Assembly (NCBI RefSeq): GCF_000246895.1
Contig: NZ_BAEV01000007.1
Location: 1 to 61,267 of the forward strand
Origin: Clostridium arbusti SL206
GTDB taxonomy: Bacteria; Bacillota; Clostridia; Clostridiales; Clostridiaceae
Direction: 5' to 3'
DNA length: 61,267 nucleotides
Positions 45,517 through 53,526 of the stretch are shown piece by piece. The notes beneath the pieces are model-generated. The model made no database searches. It was not told where the DNA came from and was given only the letters and a program-made list of their open reading frames with translations. Made by a program: the position numbers and the translations under genes. The first letter of the stretch is position 1. Every line of letters begins with the position of its first letter.

Positions 45517-45981
45517 TTAGCAGCAGCAAACTGGAGTATTGTTCATACACATTACAGCATTACATCCACATTCCATCATGCTCATCATGCAGTCACAACA
45601 TCGATGAATCATAGAAGACATCATTTCATCACCACTAGTCCAAGTCATGCACATTCCATCTGTAGCCATTTCGCATTTACACATTCCCATCATCATGTTG
45701 CATTCCATCATTTTCATTCCATTCATCATCATGCACATGCTAGTCATTCCACCGCTTAACATTGAGCAAAGATTTTGCATCATTGAAGCAGCTGTTTCAT
45801 CTTTTGACATGCACATCATTTTCATTCCATTTTCACATTTTTCCATTTTCATTTCCATACGTGGAATCATCATCATGTTCATTTGTGTCATAGGCATATC
45901 CATCATACCCATACCGTTATTCATCATCATACCTTTACCCATCATCTTATTCATGTTAGAACCCATGATTTTTGTTTGCAT
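45517..45981 (-). CDS. Met- and Cys-rich small protein, copy C
   Basis: 154 residues starting MQTKIMGSNMNKMMGKGMMM and ending NTPVCCC. Its first ~120 residues follow copy B (KMMGKGMMMNNG, DETAAS, CEMATDG), whereas RCCDC and NAVMC near the end match copy A, so it looks like a mosaic. One Cys is lost (MMSSMI where A and B have MMCSMI). AGGAGG lies before the ATG. Same partner arrangement as the other cassettes. Confidence 0.8.
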   Translation of the reverse strand: MQTKIMGSNMNKMMGKGMMMNNGMGMMDMPMTQMNMMMIPRMEMKMEKCENGMKMMCMSKDETAASMMQNLCSMLSGGMTSMCMMMNGMKMMECNMMMGMCKCEMATDGMCMTWTSGDEMMSSMIHRCCDCMMSMMECGCNAVMCMNNTPVCCC

Positions 45982-46019
45982 TTTACATCCTCCTAAAATT
46001 TAAAAAATTTATAATATTG

Positions 46020-46216
46020 ATTTAGTAATCCGCCTCTAGTTTACTAGTTGGCCTACACCTCTAGTTTATTTAATAAGCCTTACCTCTGATATATACAGTA
46101 AGCAGTACCTATTCTAGTAGTTACACCTCTGGTTTATCCAGTAAGTTTATCTAATAAGTTACGCCTCTAGTCTATCTAGTGAGCTATCCTATGCCTCCAG
46201 TTTTCTGGTCAGCATA
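46020..46216 (-). repeat. array of 7-8 CTAG-type mini-hairpins (cassette C)
   Basis: Closely follows the cassette A array (19102-19319): CTAG-TTTA-CTAG, CTGG-TTTAT-CCAG, CTAG-TCTAT-CTAG and CCAG-TTTT-CTGG in the same order, with a small deletion in the middle. Confidence 0.7.
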
Positions 46217-46290
46217 TTAGGCATCTTCAAATAAATAGCTAGTCAGTATACTAGTCTATTTTGACTTGTTATTTATTTTCACATGCCTTA
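46217..46290 (-). repeat. internally deleted MITE-like element (74 bp)
   Basis: Both ends of the ~163-bp element are present (TTAGGCATCTTCAAATAAAT and TTATTTTCACATGCCTTA), but about 90 bp from the centre are missing. It occupies the same place as the full copy at 19320 in cassette A. Confidence 0.8.
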
Positions 46291-46302
46291 ATTATTAATT
46301 TT

Positions 46303-46590
46303 TTAACATTTTAGGCACAAAAAAACTACAGCAGTATTTATAAAATATTTCATAAATAACTCTGTAGTTCTATACTTAACATATTTATAATTTTTATTCA
46401 TTATTTTACATAAACAACTGCATGCCATGCCCATTTTATTTACCATACAGCAGCAACAACAGCATAAACAAGACATAATCTTACAACATACAAAACACAT
46501 AGCATTCATACATTTACCCGTAGCTATAGAAGAGAATATTTCATTAATTATTAAATTTTTATTCAATAAATTTACTTTTAATAATTTCAT
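46303..46590 (-). CDS. Cys-rich small protein, copy C
   Basis: 95 residues starting MKLLKVNLLNKNLIINEIF, very close to copy A, with the six-Cys run SCLCCCCCCMVNK and extra C-terminal Cys (FLCLKC). AAGGAGA lies before the ATG. The 3' end overlaps a terminator-like hairpin as in the other copies. A TTGACA-N17-TAAAAT promoter lies at 46633-46661. Confidence 0.75.
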   Translation of the reverse strand: MKLLKVNLLNKNLIINEIFSSIATGKCMNAMCFVCCKIMSCLCCCCCCMVNKMGMACSCLCKIMNKNYKYVKYRTTELFMKYFINTAVVFLCLKC

Positions 46591-46632
46591 TTTTACGCTC
46601 TCCTTCGCATCATAAGTTTTTACATTAATTAC

Positions 46633-46661
46633 ATTTTATACCGCACCAATATTTATGTCAA
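46633..46661 (-). promoter_or_regulatory. sigma-A promoter of cassette C
   Basis: Minus-strand TTGACA-N17-TAAAAT, the same architecture as cassettes A and B. The spacer palindrome seen in A is disrupted here. Confidence 0.7.
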
Positions 46662-46679
46662 GTATTAAATTAAATATTT

Positions 46680-46766
46680 TATATTCCACTTCCATTAAAG
46701 AAATCATTATATTTATTTTTCTTAACCTGCTCCATTAACTTGCATAAGCTCTACTATAAAGCTTCT
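46680..46766 (-). pseudogene. 3' remnant of the 72-aa hypothetical gene
   Basis: Nearly identical to 20019-20104 (TATATTCCACTTCCATTAAA and on), then abruptly joined to the alpha/beta-hydrolase gene. It marks the right boundary of the duplicated segment and supplies the hydrolase stop codon region. Confidence 0.7.
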
Positions 46767-47575
46767 GATAGAAACTCATCAAGCAAGTTATTAAATTTAT
46801 CAGGATATTCCCAGAACATCATATGACGCCCTAAAACAAACACCTTAGTATTAGGAAAATACCTATTCATAAATGGGACTCCTACTCCTGCCCTAGGTTC
46901 TGAAATAAACATACATGATGGTATTGATTGATCTACTAATTTTGCTGCTTTAGTTTTATTTAAAAACATACCACTGGCATACAACTCCCGTGCTATATAA
47001 TAAGGTGTACGTATTGAGTACTTTATTATTTCATTTATTTCTTCTTTAGAAAGCTCACGTTCAACCATAAATTCAGTAGTAAAAGGAAGCATAAAACGTC
47101 TTAAGCTTCTATTAGAATTCATATTATATGTATAATTATTTGATATTTCATCGATTTCTCCACCTACCCAGTCATCCTTATTTATAGATAATTGTTTTGG
47201 TGTAATATCAATATTTACTAATGCTTTTACATTTGATAATCCTAATTCCTCAATATATCCCCATGTTACTAAACCACCAAAGGACCATCCAACTAAAATT
47301 ATATTTTCTAACTGAAGATAATTTAAGAGCTTCACAAGGTCTTTTATATGGGTATTATAATCATTTCCCTGTAAGGCTATTGTAGATTTACCATAGCTTC
47401 TTGGGTCAATGGCAATAACTCTATAGTTTTTAGAATAATAATCAATTTGATATTGAAAAACATCTGAAGTGAATGTCCATCCTGGTACAAAAACCAAGGG
47501 TATTCCTTTCCCCCTATCTATATAATACATATCTATATTAGGTTCAATTTCAAAATAGTTATCATTTTTCAACAA
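46754..47575 (-). CDS. alpha/beta hydrolase
   Basis: 273 residues with the alpha/beta-hydrolase fold: PLVFVPGWTFTSDVF (oxyanion region), the nucleophile elbow VGWSFGG (Ser near 94), and a C-terminal GRHMMFWEYPDKF with the catalytic His. The substrate is unknown; such enzymes include esterases, lactonases and haloperoxidase-like proteins. Its last codons overlap a duplicated fragment, so the C terminus may have been reset by recombination. The leader contains two tandem mini-hairpin/terminator units behind a consensus promoter. Confidence 0.85.
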   Translation of the reverse strand: MLKNDNYFEIEPNIDMYYIDRGKGIPLVFVPGWTFTSDVFQYQIDYYSKNYRVIAIDPRSYGKSTIALQGNDYNTHIKDLVKLLNYLQLENIILVGWSFGGLVTWGYIEELGLSNVKALVNIDITPKQLSINKDDWVGGEIDEISNNYTYNMNSNRSLRRFMLPFTTEFMVERELSKEEINEIIKYSIRTPYYIARELYASGMFLNKTKAAKLVDQSIPSCMFISEPRAGVGVPFMNRYFPNTKVFVLGRHMMFWEYPDKFNNLLDEFLSEAL

Positions 47576-47605
47576 TTATCATCATCTCCATTTTGATAAA
47601 TAAGA

Positions 47606-47746
47606 GAGGCTGTATTTCATCTATGATGAAATACAGCCTCTAGTTATCTAGTCAGCAATAATATTATTAAAGTGTAGTACTAAAAAAGGCTGAATCTTAT
47701 CCTTAAAATAAAGAATAAAATTCAGCCTCTAGTCTCTCTAGTAAGC
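47606..47746 (-). promoter_or_regulatory. two tandem mini-hairpin plus terminator units in the hydrolase leader
   Basis: Each unit on the minus strand is GACTAG-N-ACTAGAGGCTG or similar, followed by a stem: AGAGGCTGTATTTCATC with its complement (47606-47642), and AGGCTGAATTTTAT with ATAAGATTCAGCCT plus T6 (47683-47729). This is the same unit as in the tat, NapH-like and dmsA leaders. Confidence 0.6.
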
Positions 47747-47829
47747 TAATTCATAAGATACACGGTATACTAACTCCGAAATTATATATTAATAATTCAA
47801 TTACCAACTATTAATATATCTTTCCTACG

Positions 47830-47858
47830 AGTATAATCATATTTTTAGAAAATGTCAA
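47830..47858 (-). promoter_or_regulatory. promoter of the alpha/beta-hydrolase gene
   Basis: Minus-strand TTGACA (47853-47858), 17-bp spacer, TATACT (47830-47835). It lies about 255 bp upstream of the start codon, leaving a long structured leader. Confidence 0.6.
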
Positions 47859-47918
47859 TATATTTTTACATCAATATAGTGAATCACTTTCACAGAGTGC
47901 GGTGGAGTCTTACAGCCT

Positions 47919-48833
47919 CTAGTTATCGGATAAATATTTTTTTACATCATCTAAAATTTCAAATCCAAATACATCTCCTACTATAACTTCCAAATCTGAA
48001 TAATCACTTTTTTCTATTTTATTCTTAATTTCCTTTGGCAAAATACCAAACTTTTTAGTTAATAGTTGTACAATAGTTTTAATTAATTCTTGCCTTTTTC
48101 CTTCTTTTATTCCCTCTTTTATTCCCTCTTCCCTACCTTTTTCATAAGGTTCTTTATAAAGTTCAGATGCCATATAAATCTCCTCCTTTATATAATTTTC
48201 TAAAACTTCAAATTTATATAGTCGTTTGCTTAATTCCACTGTCAGGTAATAATAGTCTTTATCTTCAAGCTCTTCTACAACTTTAAGACATTCTTTAATA
48301 TGCTCCTCATCATTTTCATTACCATGCTGCATAAATATCCTTAGAGGATACAATACTAATTTATCACTGTTTAGTACTTCATACTTATTCATATCATATA
48401 CTTTTACCACTTTGTAGCTGTATTCTAATACTTTTTCACCTTGTACAATCATTTCAATTTTATTATTAATATTTTTAGTACTTTGTGGTGATTTTAATAT
48501 TATTAACACCTGATATATAGGTAAATTATCATACCAATTTATACTACTAAGATATCTGAGCATTCTCTTATTCATTGCCCTGTTACTACTATAATTTGAT
48601 TCAAATTCCATATGAAGTATAAATTTTTCATCATTCATTTCAACCTTTGCTAGATAATCAGCTCTCTTCATATCCGACATTGATAACTCACTAAACTCTA
48701 AATGCAATTCTTCTGCATTTTCTATTTCTGGCATTCCTATTGTTCCTAGTGTCTTAGCATCCTTTTTCTCAAGTGCCTTTATTGTTTCATCAAAAATATG
48801 TTTCCTTGTTTTATCCTTAGAATTATTACTCAT
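47919..48833 (-). CDS. Rpn-family recombination-promoting nuclease / PD-(D/E)XK transposase-like protein
   Basis: About 304 residues. The nuclease core appears as MKRADYLAKV and LHMEFESNY (D...ExE-type active site), followed by WYDNLPIYQVLIIL; a coiled EGIKEGIKEGKR segment and a C-terminal DUF4351-like domain (LLTKKFGILPKEI to LDDVKKYL) follow. Family members act on DNA and are often multi-copy. The ATG at 48833 has AAGGGA upstream. The TAG stop lies within a CTAGAGG repeat motif. A second remnant of its 3' end lies at 54954. Confidence 0.8.
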   Translation of the reverse strand: MSNNSKDKTRKHIFDETIKALEKKDAKTLGTIGMPEIENAEELHLEFSELSMSDMKRADYLAKVEMNDEKFILHMEFESNYSSNRAMNKRMLRYLSSINWYDNLPIYQVLIILKSPQSTKNINNKIEMIVQGEKVLEYSYKVVKVYDMNKYEVLNSDKLVLYPLRIFMQHGNENDEEHIKECLKVVEELEDKDYYYLTVELSKRLYKFEVLENYIKEEIYMASELYKEPYEKGREEGIKEGIKEGKRQELIKTIVQLLTKKFGILPKEIKNKIEKSDYSDLEVIVGDVFGFEILDDVKKYLSDN

Positions 48834-49009
48834 ATTTTTCCCTTTCATCAACTAACACTCTATTACTTATATTATATCCAATTTCCATAAAAACTTCATC
48901 ATCTATTTAGATTTCTAGCTTATTGACAATATTTACTTCATATGATATGTTTATAAAAAGTAAGTTGATAAGAATACTAGGTAAAATTGACTGATCAGCT
49001 AAACTGTAG

Positions 49010-49048
49010 GCCAAGTTTGTATTTTAAAATACAAATTTGGTCTTTTTT
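49010..49048 (+). terminator. terminator-like hairpin upstream of the OpuC-type operon
   Basis: CCAAGTTTGTATTTTAAAAT and its complement ACAAATTTGG, followed by TCTTTTTT. Similar hairpins follow the operons at 54916 and 59460. Here it precedes the first gene by ~70 bp and could act as a leader attenuator. Confidence 0.6.
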
Positions 49049-49120
49049 ATAAATATTTAAGATACTTATATCATATTATCTAATTGATAAAATTTTTAGA
49101 AAGGAAAGGTATTAATATCA

Positions 49121-49759
49121 ATGTTAAATGACATTATTAAATTTTTACTAAGCAATATTAATCAGTATTATCAAGCCGTCATTATCCATATATCCATAAG
49201 TATAACAGCAATACTTATAAGTATTACCCTAGCTGTTCCCCTTGGAATATTATGCTCAAGAAGTTCAAAAGTTCTGTATCCAGTAATGAATTTTTTTAAT
49301 TTCCTGAGAATTATTCCTAGCCTTGCAATACTAGTTTTAGCATTGCCAATCCTTGGAACAGGCTTTGCTCCTGCACTAGTTGCTTTAATAATTCTTGCAG
49401 TACCACCAATACTTATAAATACCTATTTGGGTTTTAAAAATATTAGCCCATCAATTATTGAAAGTGCAAAGGGAATGGGTATGGATTATAAAGAATTGCT
49501 TTTTAAAATTCAAATTCCCCTGGCAATGCCTTTAATAATTACAGGTGTAAGAACTTCTTCCGTAGAGGTTATAGCCAGTGCTACTTTGGCATCTTATATA
49601 GGAGCTGGTGGCCTTGGTGATTTTATATTTACCGGATTAAGTATGAATGATTACACCATGCTGCTTGTAGGCGGAATATCCGTAGCAGCCTTATCTATTA
49701 TTGCAGAAATAATATTATTCTTTTTACAACATGGAGTTACAAGGTATCAAAGAGATTAA
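49121..49759 (+). CDS. OpuC-type ABC transporter permease 1
   Basis: 212 residues, about five membrane helices, with the permease EAA-type loop SAKGMGMDYKELLFKIQIPLAM. OpuCB-like: one of two permeases of a glycine-betaine/choline/carnitine-type importer. First gene of an operon running to the sulfhydrylase at 54813. AAGGAAAGG lies upstream. The substrate is not certain, because the downstream genes point to sulfur metabolism. Confidence 0.88.
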   Translation: MLNDIIKFLLSNINQYYQAVIIHISISITAILISITLAVPLGILCSRSSKVLYPVMNFFNFLRIIPSLAILVLALPILGTGFAPALVALIILAVPPILINTYLGFKNISPSIIESAKGMGMDYKELLFKIQIPLAMPLIITGVRTSSVEVIASATLASYIGAGGLGDFIFTGLSMNDYTMLLVGGISVAALSIIAEIILFFLQHGVTRYQRD

Positions 49760-49861
49760 AAATTACAGATTGCATTGATTATATGTAGTCTATGTATAAA
49801 CAGCTATGGCAAGGGGCTTATAGCACCTTGTACATGAGATATTATAAGGAGAGTGTTAAAT

Positions 49862-50788
49862 ATGAAAAAGAAATTATTTATTTTACCATTATTAGCAGCA
49901 ATGCTTACAGCGGTGGTATTTACAGGGTGTGGCAAAAGCACTGGTAGTACTACTAACACCGCTAATGGCTCTAGTTCTAAACCAACAATAAAAGTTGGAT
50001 CTAAAGATTTCACAGAATCTCTAATTTTAGGTGAATTATATTCAGAAGCATTAGAGCATGCTGGGTATAAAGTTGATAGAAAATTAAATTTAGGTGATGC
50101 AGTAGTTCATACATCTTTAGTAAATGGCGATATAGATTTATACCCTGAATATACAGGTACAGGTCTATTATCAATTTTAAAAGAAAAACCAATATATGAT
50201 TCAAAAGCAGTTTATGATGAAGTTTCTGCAAAGTATAAGGAAAAATTTAAGCTAATTTGGCTAAATCCATCTGAAGCAAATGATTCTCAAGGATTAGTTA
50301 TTACTAAAAAAGCATCAGATCAGTATAATATACATACAATTTCTGATCTTCAAAAGAATGCAAGTAAATTGAGATATGCTTCACAAGGAGAATTTGATAA
50401 ACGAGCAGATGGTTTACCAGCCCTTACAAAAGCCTATGGTCAATTTAATTTTAAAGATGAAAAAATATACAATACCGGTATTTTATACGATATACTCCAT
50501 AGCGATAAAGCTGATGTTGCAGTTGCAGCTACAACTGATGGACAATTGAGTAAGGACGAATTTGTATTGCTTCAAGATGATAAACACGTATGGCCTCCAT
50601 ATAACCTTGCACCAGTAGTAAGACAGGACATTCTCACTAAGAATCCTGATATAAAAGACATTTTAAATAAAGTTACTGCTAAACTGGACAATAAAACTTT
50701 GATAAAATTAAATGCAGAAGTAGACATAGATAAAAAAGAATACAAAACTGTAGCAAAAGAATTTTATAATCAGGAATTTGGTAAATAA
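49862..50788 (+). CDS. OpuC-type substrate-binding lipoprotein
   Basis: 308 residues. A lipoprotein signal with lipobox FTGC (Cys near 24), then a Ser/Thr-rich linker and an OpuAC-type binding domain (IKVGSKDFTESLILGELYSE, YPEYTGTG, LAPVVRQDIL). It captures a quaternary-ammonium or similar compatible solute outside the membrane. The ATG at 49862 has AAGGAGAG 8 bp upstream. It sits between the permease and ATPase genes. Confidence 0.9.
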   Translation: MKKKLFILPLLAAMLTAVVFTGCGKSTGSTTNTANGSSSKPTIKVGSKDFTESLILGELYSEALEHAGYKVDRKLNLGDAVVHTSLVNGDIDLYPEYTGTGLLSILKEKPIYDSKAVYDEVSAKYKEKFKLIWLNPSEANDSQGLVITKKASDQYNIHTISDLQKNASKLRYASQGEFDKRADGLPALTKAYGQFNFKDEKIYNTGILYDILHSDKADVAVAATTDGQLSKDEFVLLQDDKHVWPPYNLAPVVRQDILTKNPDIKDILNKVTAKLDNKTLIKLNAEVDIDKKEYKTVAKEFYNQEFGK

Positions 50789-50829
50789 AATTAAAAATCT
50801 ACGATTTTTAATAAAGGAAGGTGAATATA

Positions 50830-51843
50830 TTGGCAGAGACAGCTATTAAATTCGTAAAGGTCAGTAAAAAATTTAATAAGGCTAAAGAGTATTCTGTTTC
50901 AGAAGTTAGTTTAGATATTGAAAAAGGAAGCTTTGTAACTATTTTAGGAACTTCTGGCTCTGGGAAAACCACATTATTGAAAATGATTAATAGAATATAT
51001 GAAACTACTTCTGGTGAGATATTGTTCTTTGGTGAGAATATTAAAAACTTGGATATAGCCATCCATAGAAGAAAAATAGGTTATGTAATTCAGCAAATTG
51101 GATTATTTCCACACATGACCATTGAACAAAATATAGCAACAGTACCTAAAATACTACACTGGAATAAAAAAAAGATATCAGAACGCATTGATTATTTGTT
51201 GAATCTTGTAGGTCTTTCTGAAAATAACTTCAGAAAAAGATATCCAAGACAATTATCTGGAGGTCAGCAGCAGAGAGTTGGCCTAGCTAGAGCCATGGCT
51301 GCAGATCCTGAAATAATGTTAATGGATGAACCCTTTGGAGCTATTGATGCCATAACAAGGCAGAACCTTCAAGATGAATTAATTAATATACAAAAGAAAC
51401 TTAACAAGACCATTGTCTTTGTAACTCATGATGTTAATGAAGCCTTTAAACTTGGGGACAAGGTTATTGTAATGAATAAAGGTGAGATTCAGCAATTTGA
51501 TACTCCTTACAATATTTTATTTAACCCTGCAAATGATTTTGTTTCCCGTTTGGTTTCTTCAGAGGATGCTCTTCAAAAATTAAAATATTTAAAGGCGGAA
51601 CTTGCTATGGTTCCTTTAGATTTACCAGTAAGCCCTAAATCTATAAGAGTAAAAAAAGAAGAGAGTCTATATGATATATTAACTGTTTTTCTAAATAATA
51701 ATGTAAAGACAGTTATAGTTGAAGATGATGCTCATCATGCTGTAGGAAAAATAAACTGGAAGCAGCTAAATATTAAATCTGCAGAGAAAAAACAAGATAT
51801 TTATGAGAAGTCGGGTGATGATTTTGATAAAATATCTATCTGA
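50830..51843 (+). CDS. OpuC-type ABC transporter ATPase
   Basis: About 337 residues. Walker A GTSGSGKTT, Q-loop QQIGLFPHMT, signature LSGGQQQ, Walker B IMLMDEPFGAID and H-loop VTHDVNEAF. A shortened C-terminal regulatory region (residues ~270-330) looks like a remnant CBS pair. The TTG at 50830 is preferred as start because AAGGAAGG lies 8 bp upstream; the GTG at 50821 would be too close. It energises the importer with the permeases at 49121 and 51818. Confidence 0.9.
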   Translation: MAETAIKFVKVSKKFNKAKEYSVSEVSLDIEKGSFVTILGTSGSGKTTLLKMINRIYETTSGEILFFGENIKNLDIAIHRRKIGYVIQQIGLFPHMTIEQNIATVPKILHWNKKKISERIDYLLNLVGLSENNFRKRYPRQLSGGQQQRVGLARAMAADPEIMLMDEPFGAIDAITRQNLQDELINIQKKLNKTIVFVTHDVNEAFKLGDKVIVMNKGEIQQFDTPYNILFNPANDFVSRLVSSEDALQKLKYLKAELAMVPLDLPVSPKSIRVKKEESLYDILTVFLNNNVKTVIVEDDAHHAVGKINWKQLNIKSAEKKQDIYEKSGDDFDKISI

Positions 51844-52495
51844 AAATTATGAGGATATGCTTCAATTGTTATTAGAGCATGTTCATCTGGTAGTAATAAG
51901 TGTTGCAATATCTTTAATTATTGCAATTACCTTCGCAATTTTAGTTTTACGTTCAAAATGGGCATCTATAGTTTTATTATCCCTATTTGGAGTATTGTAT
52001 TCAATACCCAGCCTTGCAATGTTTGCATTTTTAATTCCAGTTTTAGGTCTAGGTGAAAAGACGGCTGTGGTGGTTCTCATAATATATAATCAATATATAC
52101 TTGTAAGGAATATACTTATTGCCTTTCAATCCATAGATCCTTCAATTATTGAAGCTGCAAAGGGTATGGGATTAAACTCAAGACAATTATTTATAAACAT
52201 TCAACTGCCTTTAGCTGCACCTATAATAATTGGTGGAACAAGAATAGCCATTGTATCAACTATAGGTATAGCAACTATTGCCTCTGTAGTTAATGCTGGA
52301 GGACTAGGCGTTATATTATTTGATGGACTGAGAATGAATTATATTATAAAAATTTTATGGGGTACCATCATGGCTGCCGGCCTGGCCTTAATAGCTAATC
52401 AGATATTGTTGTTTATAGAAAAAATTACTGATAGGAAAGCAAAGGGAGAATTCAGAAGCACCCCATCAGAAGCACCCCAGGGGTGTAAATTATAG
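51818..52495 (+). CDS. OpuC-type ABC transporter permease 2
   Basis: About 225 residues with 5-6 membrane helices and the EAA-type loop AAKGMGLNSRQLFINIQLPLA. Overlaps the end of the ATPase gene by ~26 bp (an alternative ATG lies at 51803), suggesting coupled translation. The last residues (APQGCKL) and the stop are encoded by a CACCCC/GGGGTG palindromic repeat, so the C terminus appears extended or replaced by it. Confidence 0.85.
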   Translation: MILIKYLSENYEDMLQLLLEHVHLVVISVAISLIIAITFAILVLRSKWASIVLLSLFGVLYSIPSLAMFAFLIPVLGLGEKTAVVVLIIYNQYILVRNILIAFQSIDPSIIEAAKGMGLNSRQLFINIQLPLAAPIIIGGTRIAIVSTIGIATIASVVNAGGLGVILFDGLRMNYIIKILWGTIMAAGLALIANQILLFIEKITDRKAKGEFRSTPSEAPQGCKL

Positions 52496-52530
52496 GAAAA
52501 CTGTAAAATTTTACACCCCTAGGGTGCAAA
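52473..52530. repeat. CACCCC/GGGGTG palindrome pair, locus 3
   Basis: CACCCCAGGGGTGTAAATT and TTTACACCCCTAGGGTGCAAA, about 20 bp apart. The first copy is translated as the permease C terminus. The pair can also fold together (GGGGTGTAAA with TTTACACCCC). Confidence 0.7.
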
Positions 52531-52578
52531 ATTTTACTGCGGCTAGCCATCAGATAAAATGAATACAAGGAGAAATGT

Positions 52579-53496
52579 ATGTCAAAACACACTGATATTG
52601 TAAAACTTTTAGATATTCCTAAAATTGTAATACCCTATTTAAATTTAATTTATACTGAGGATCAATTGGACCTCACAGCTGCTATTAAGAATAAACTATT
52701 ATCTAAAGAGGAAATTCAAACTATCCTTGGAAAACCTGTAGAGGCTTTACTGGATAATGCCTATAAAGCAGCTGTAGTCGATAAGGTTATAGATGAGAAA
52801 ATAATAAAATATAAAATCACTTCCCTAGCTAATAGACTTGATAAAATGGCAACCTTTGAAGCAGATAAATGGCACAGTATAAAATCAGAAGATAGAACTA
52901 AAATAGCAGATTGGCTCTTTAATGACTTTTTAGAAGCTAAAAGAAATAGCTCCCTAGAGAAAATAGCTGAAAATGGCAACAAAATACTACCTTTAAATGA
53001 AGCTATAGACTATTTAAATACTGTAGAAAATGATATATATGTTATGCCCTGTGACTGCAAAGCCATAACTGGAAATTGCAGTTTCGATAAAAATGTATGT
53101 ATGAGTATGGGCAGTGGTTTAAATAGTTCTTCTGATAGAGGTCATGGTAAAAAATTAACTAAGGAAGAAGCTGTAGAACTGTTAAAACATGCAGATAAAG
53201 AAGGACTTATTCATTCAGTAGAAAAAGGCGCTATTTGTAATTGTTGCAGTTGCTGTTGTTATCCTCTAAGAGCTTCAAAGGAACTAGGCCTTCAAGGCAA
53301 ATGGCCGCTGGTAACTTATGTTGCGGTTATGGACAAGGATAAATGCATAAACTGTGGTATATGCACTAAAAGGTGTCAATTACAGGTATTTGAAAAAATA
53401 GATGGCGTTATTCATATGGATGATTCAAAATGTGTAGGCTGCGGGTTATGTGTAAATACCTGCCCAAAGAAAGCTTTACATTTAGAAAAATTATAA
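52579..53496 (+). CDS. 4Fe-4S ferredoxin-domain protein in the transporter/sulfhydrylase operon
   Basis: 305 residues. A helical N-terminal region, a central Cys-rich part (CDCKAITGNCSF, CNCCSCCC) and a C-terminal two-cluster ferredoxin (CINCGICTKRC, CVGCGLCVNTC). This architecture occurs in putative reductases and radical-type activators; the exact role is unknown. AAGGAG lies before the ATG. Located between the OpuC-like transporter and MetY-type genes, it may donate electrons for processing the imported compound; this is inference. Confidence 0.72.
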   Translation: MSKHTDIVKLLDIPKIVIPYLNLIYTEDQLDLTAAIKNKLLSKEEIQTILGKPVEALLDNAYKAAVVDKVIDEKIIKYKITSLANRLDKMATFEADKWHSIKSEDRTKIADWLFNDFLEAKRNSSLEKIAENGNKILPLNEAIDYLNTVENDIYVMPCDCKAITGNCSFDKNVCMSMGSGLNSSSDRGHGKKLTKEEAVELLKHADKEGLIHSVEKGAICNCCSCCCYPLRASKELGLQGKWPLVTYVAVMDKDKCINCGICTKRCQLQVFEKIDGVIHMDDSKCVGCGLCVNTCPKKALHLEKL

Positions 53497-53526
53497 ACTA
53501 CATTGTTTAAAGGAGTGAATACATAA

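Noticed and set aside
48852-49120. S-box or T-box leader upstream of the OpuC/sulfhydrylase operon
   Set aside because: Only a simple terminator-like hairpin is seen; I could not find the conserved S-box or T-box elements.
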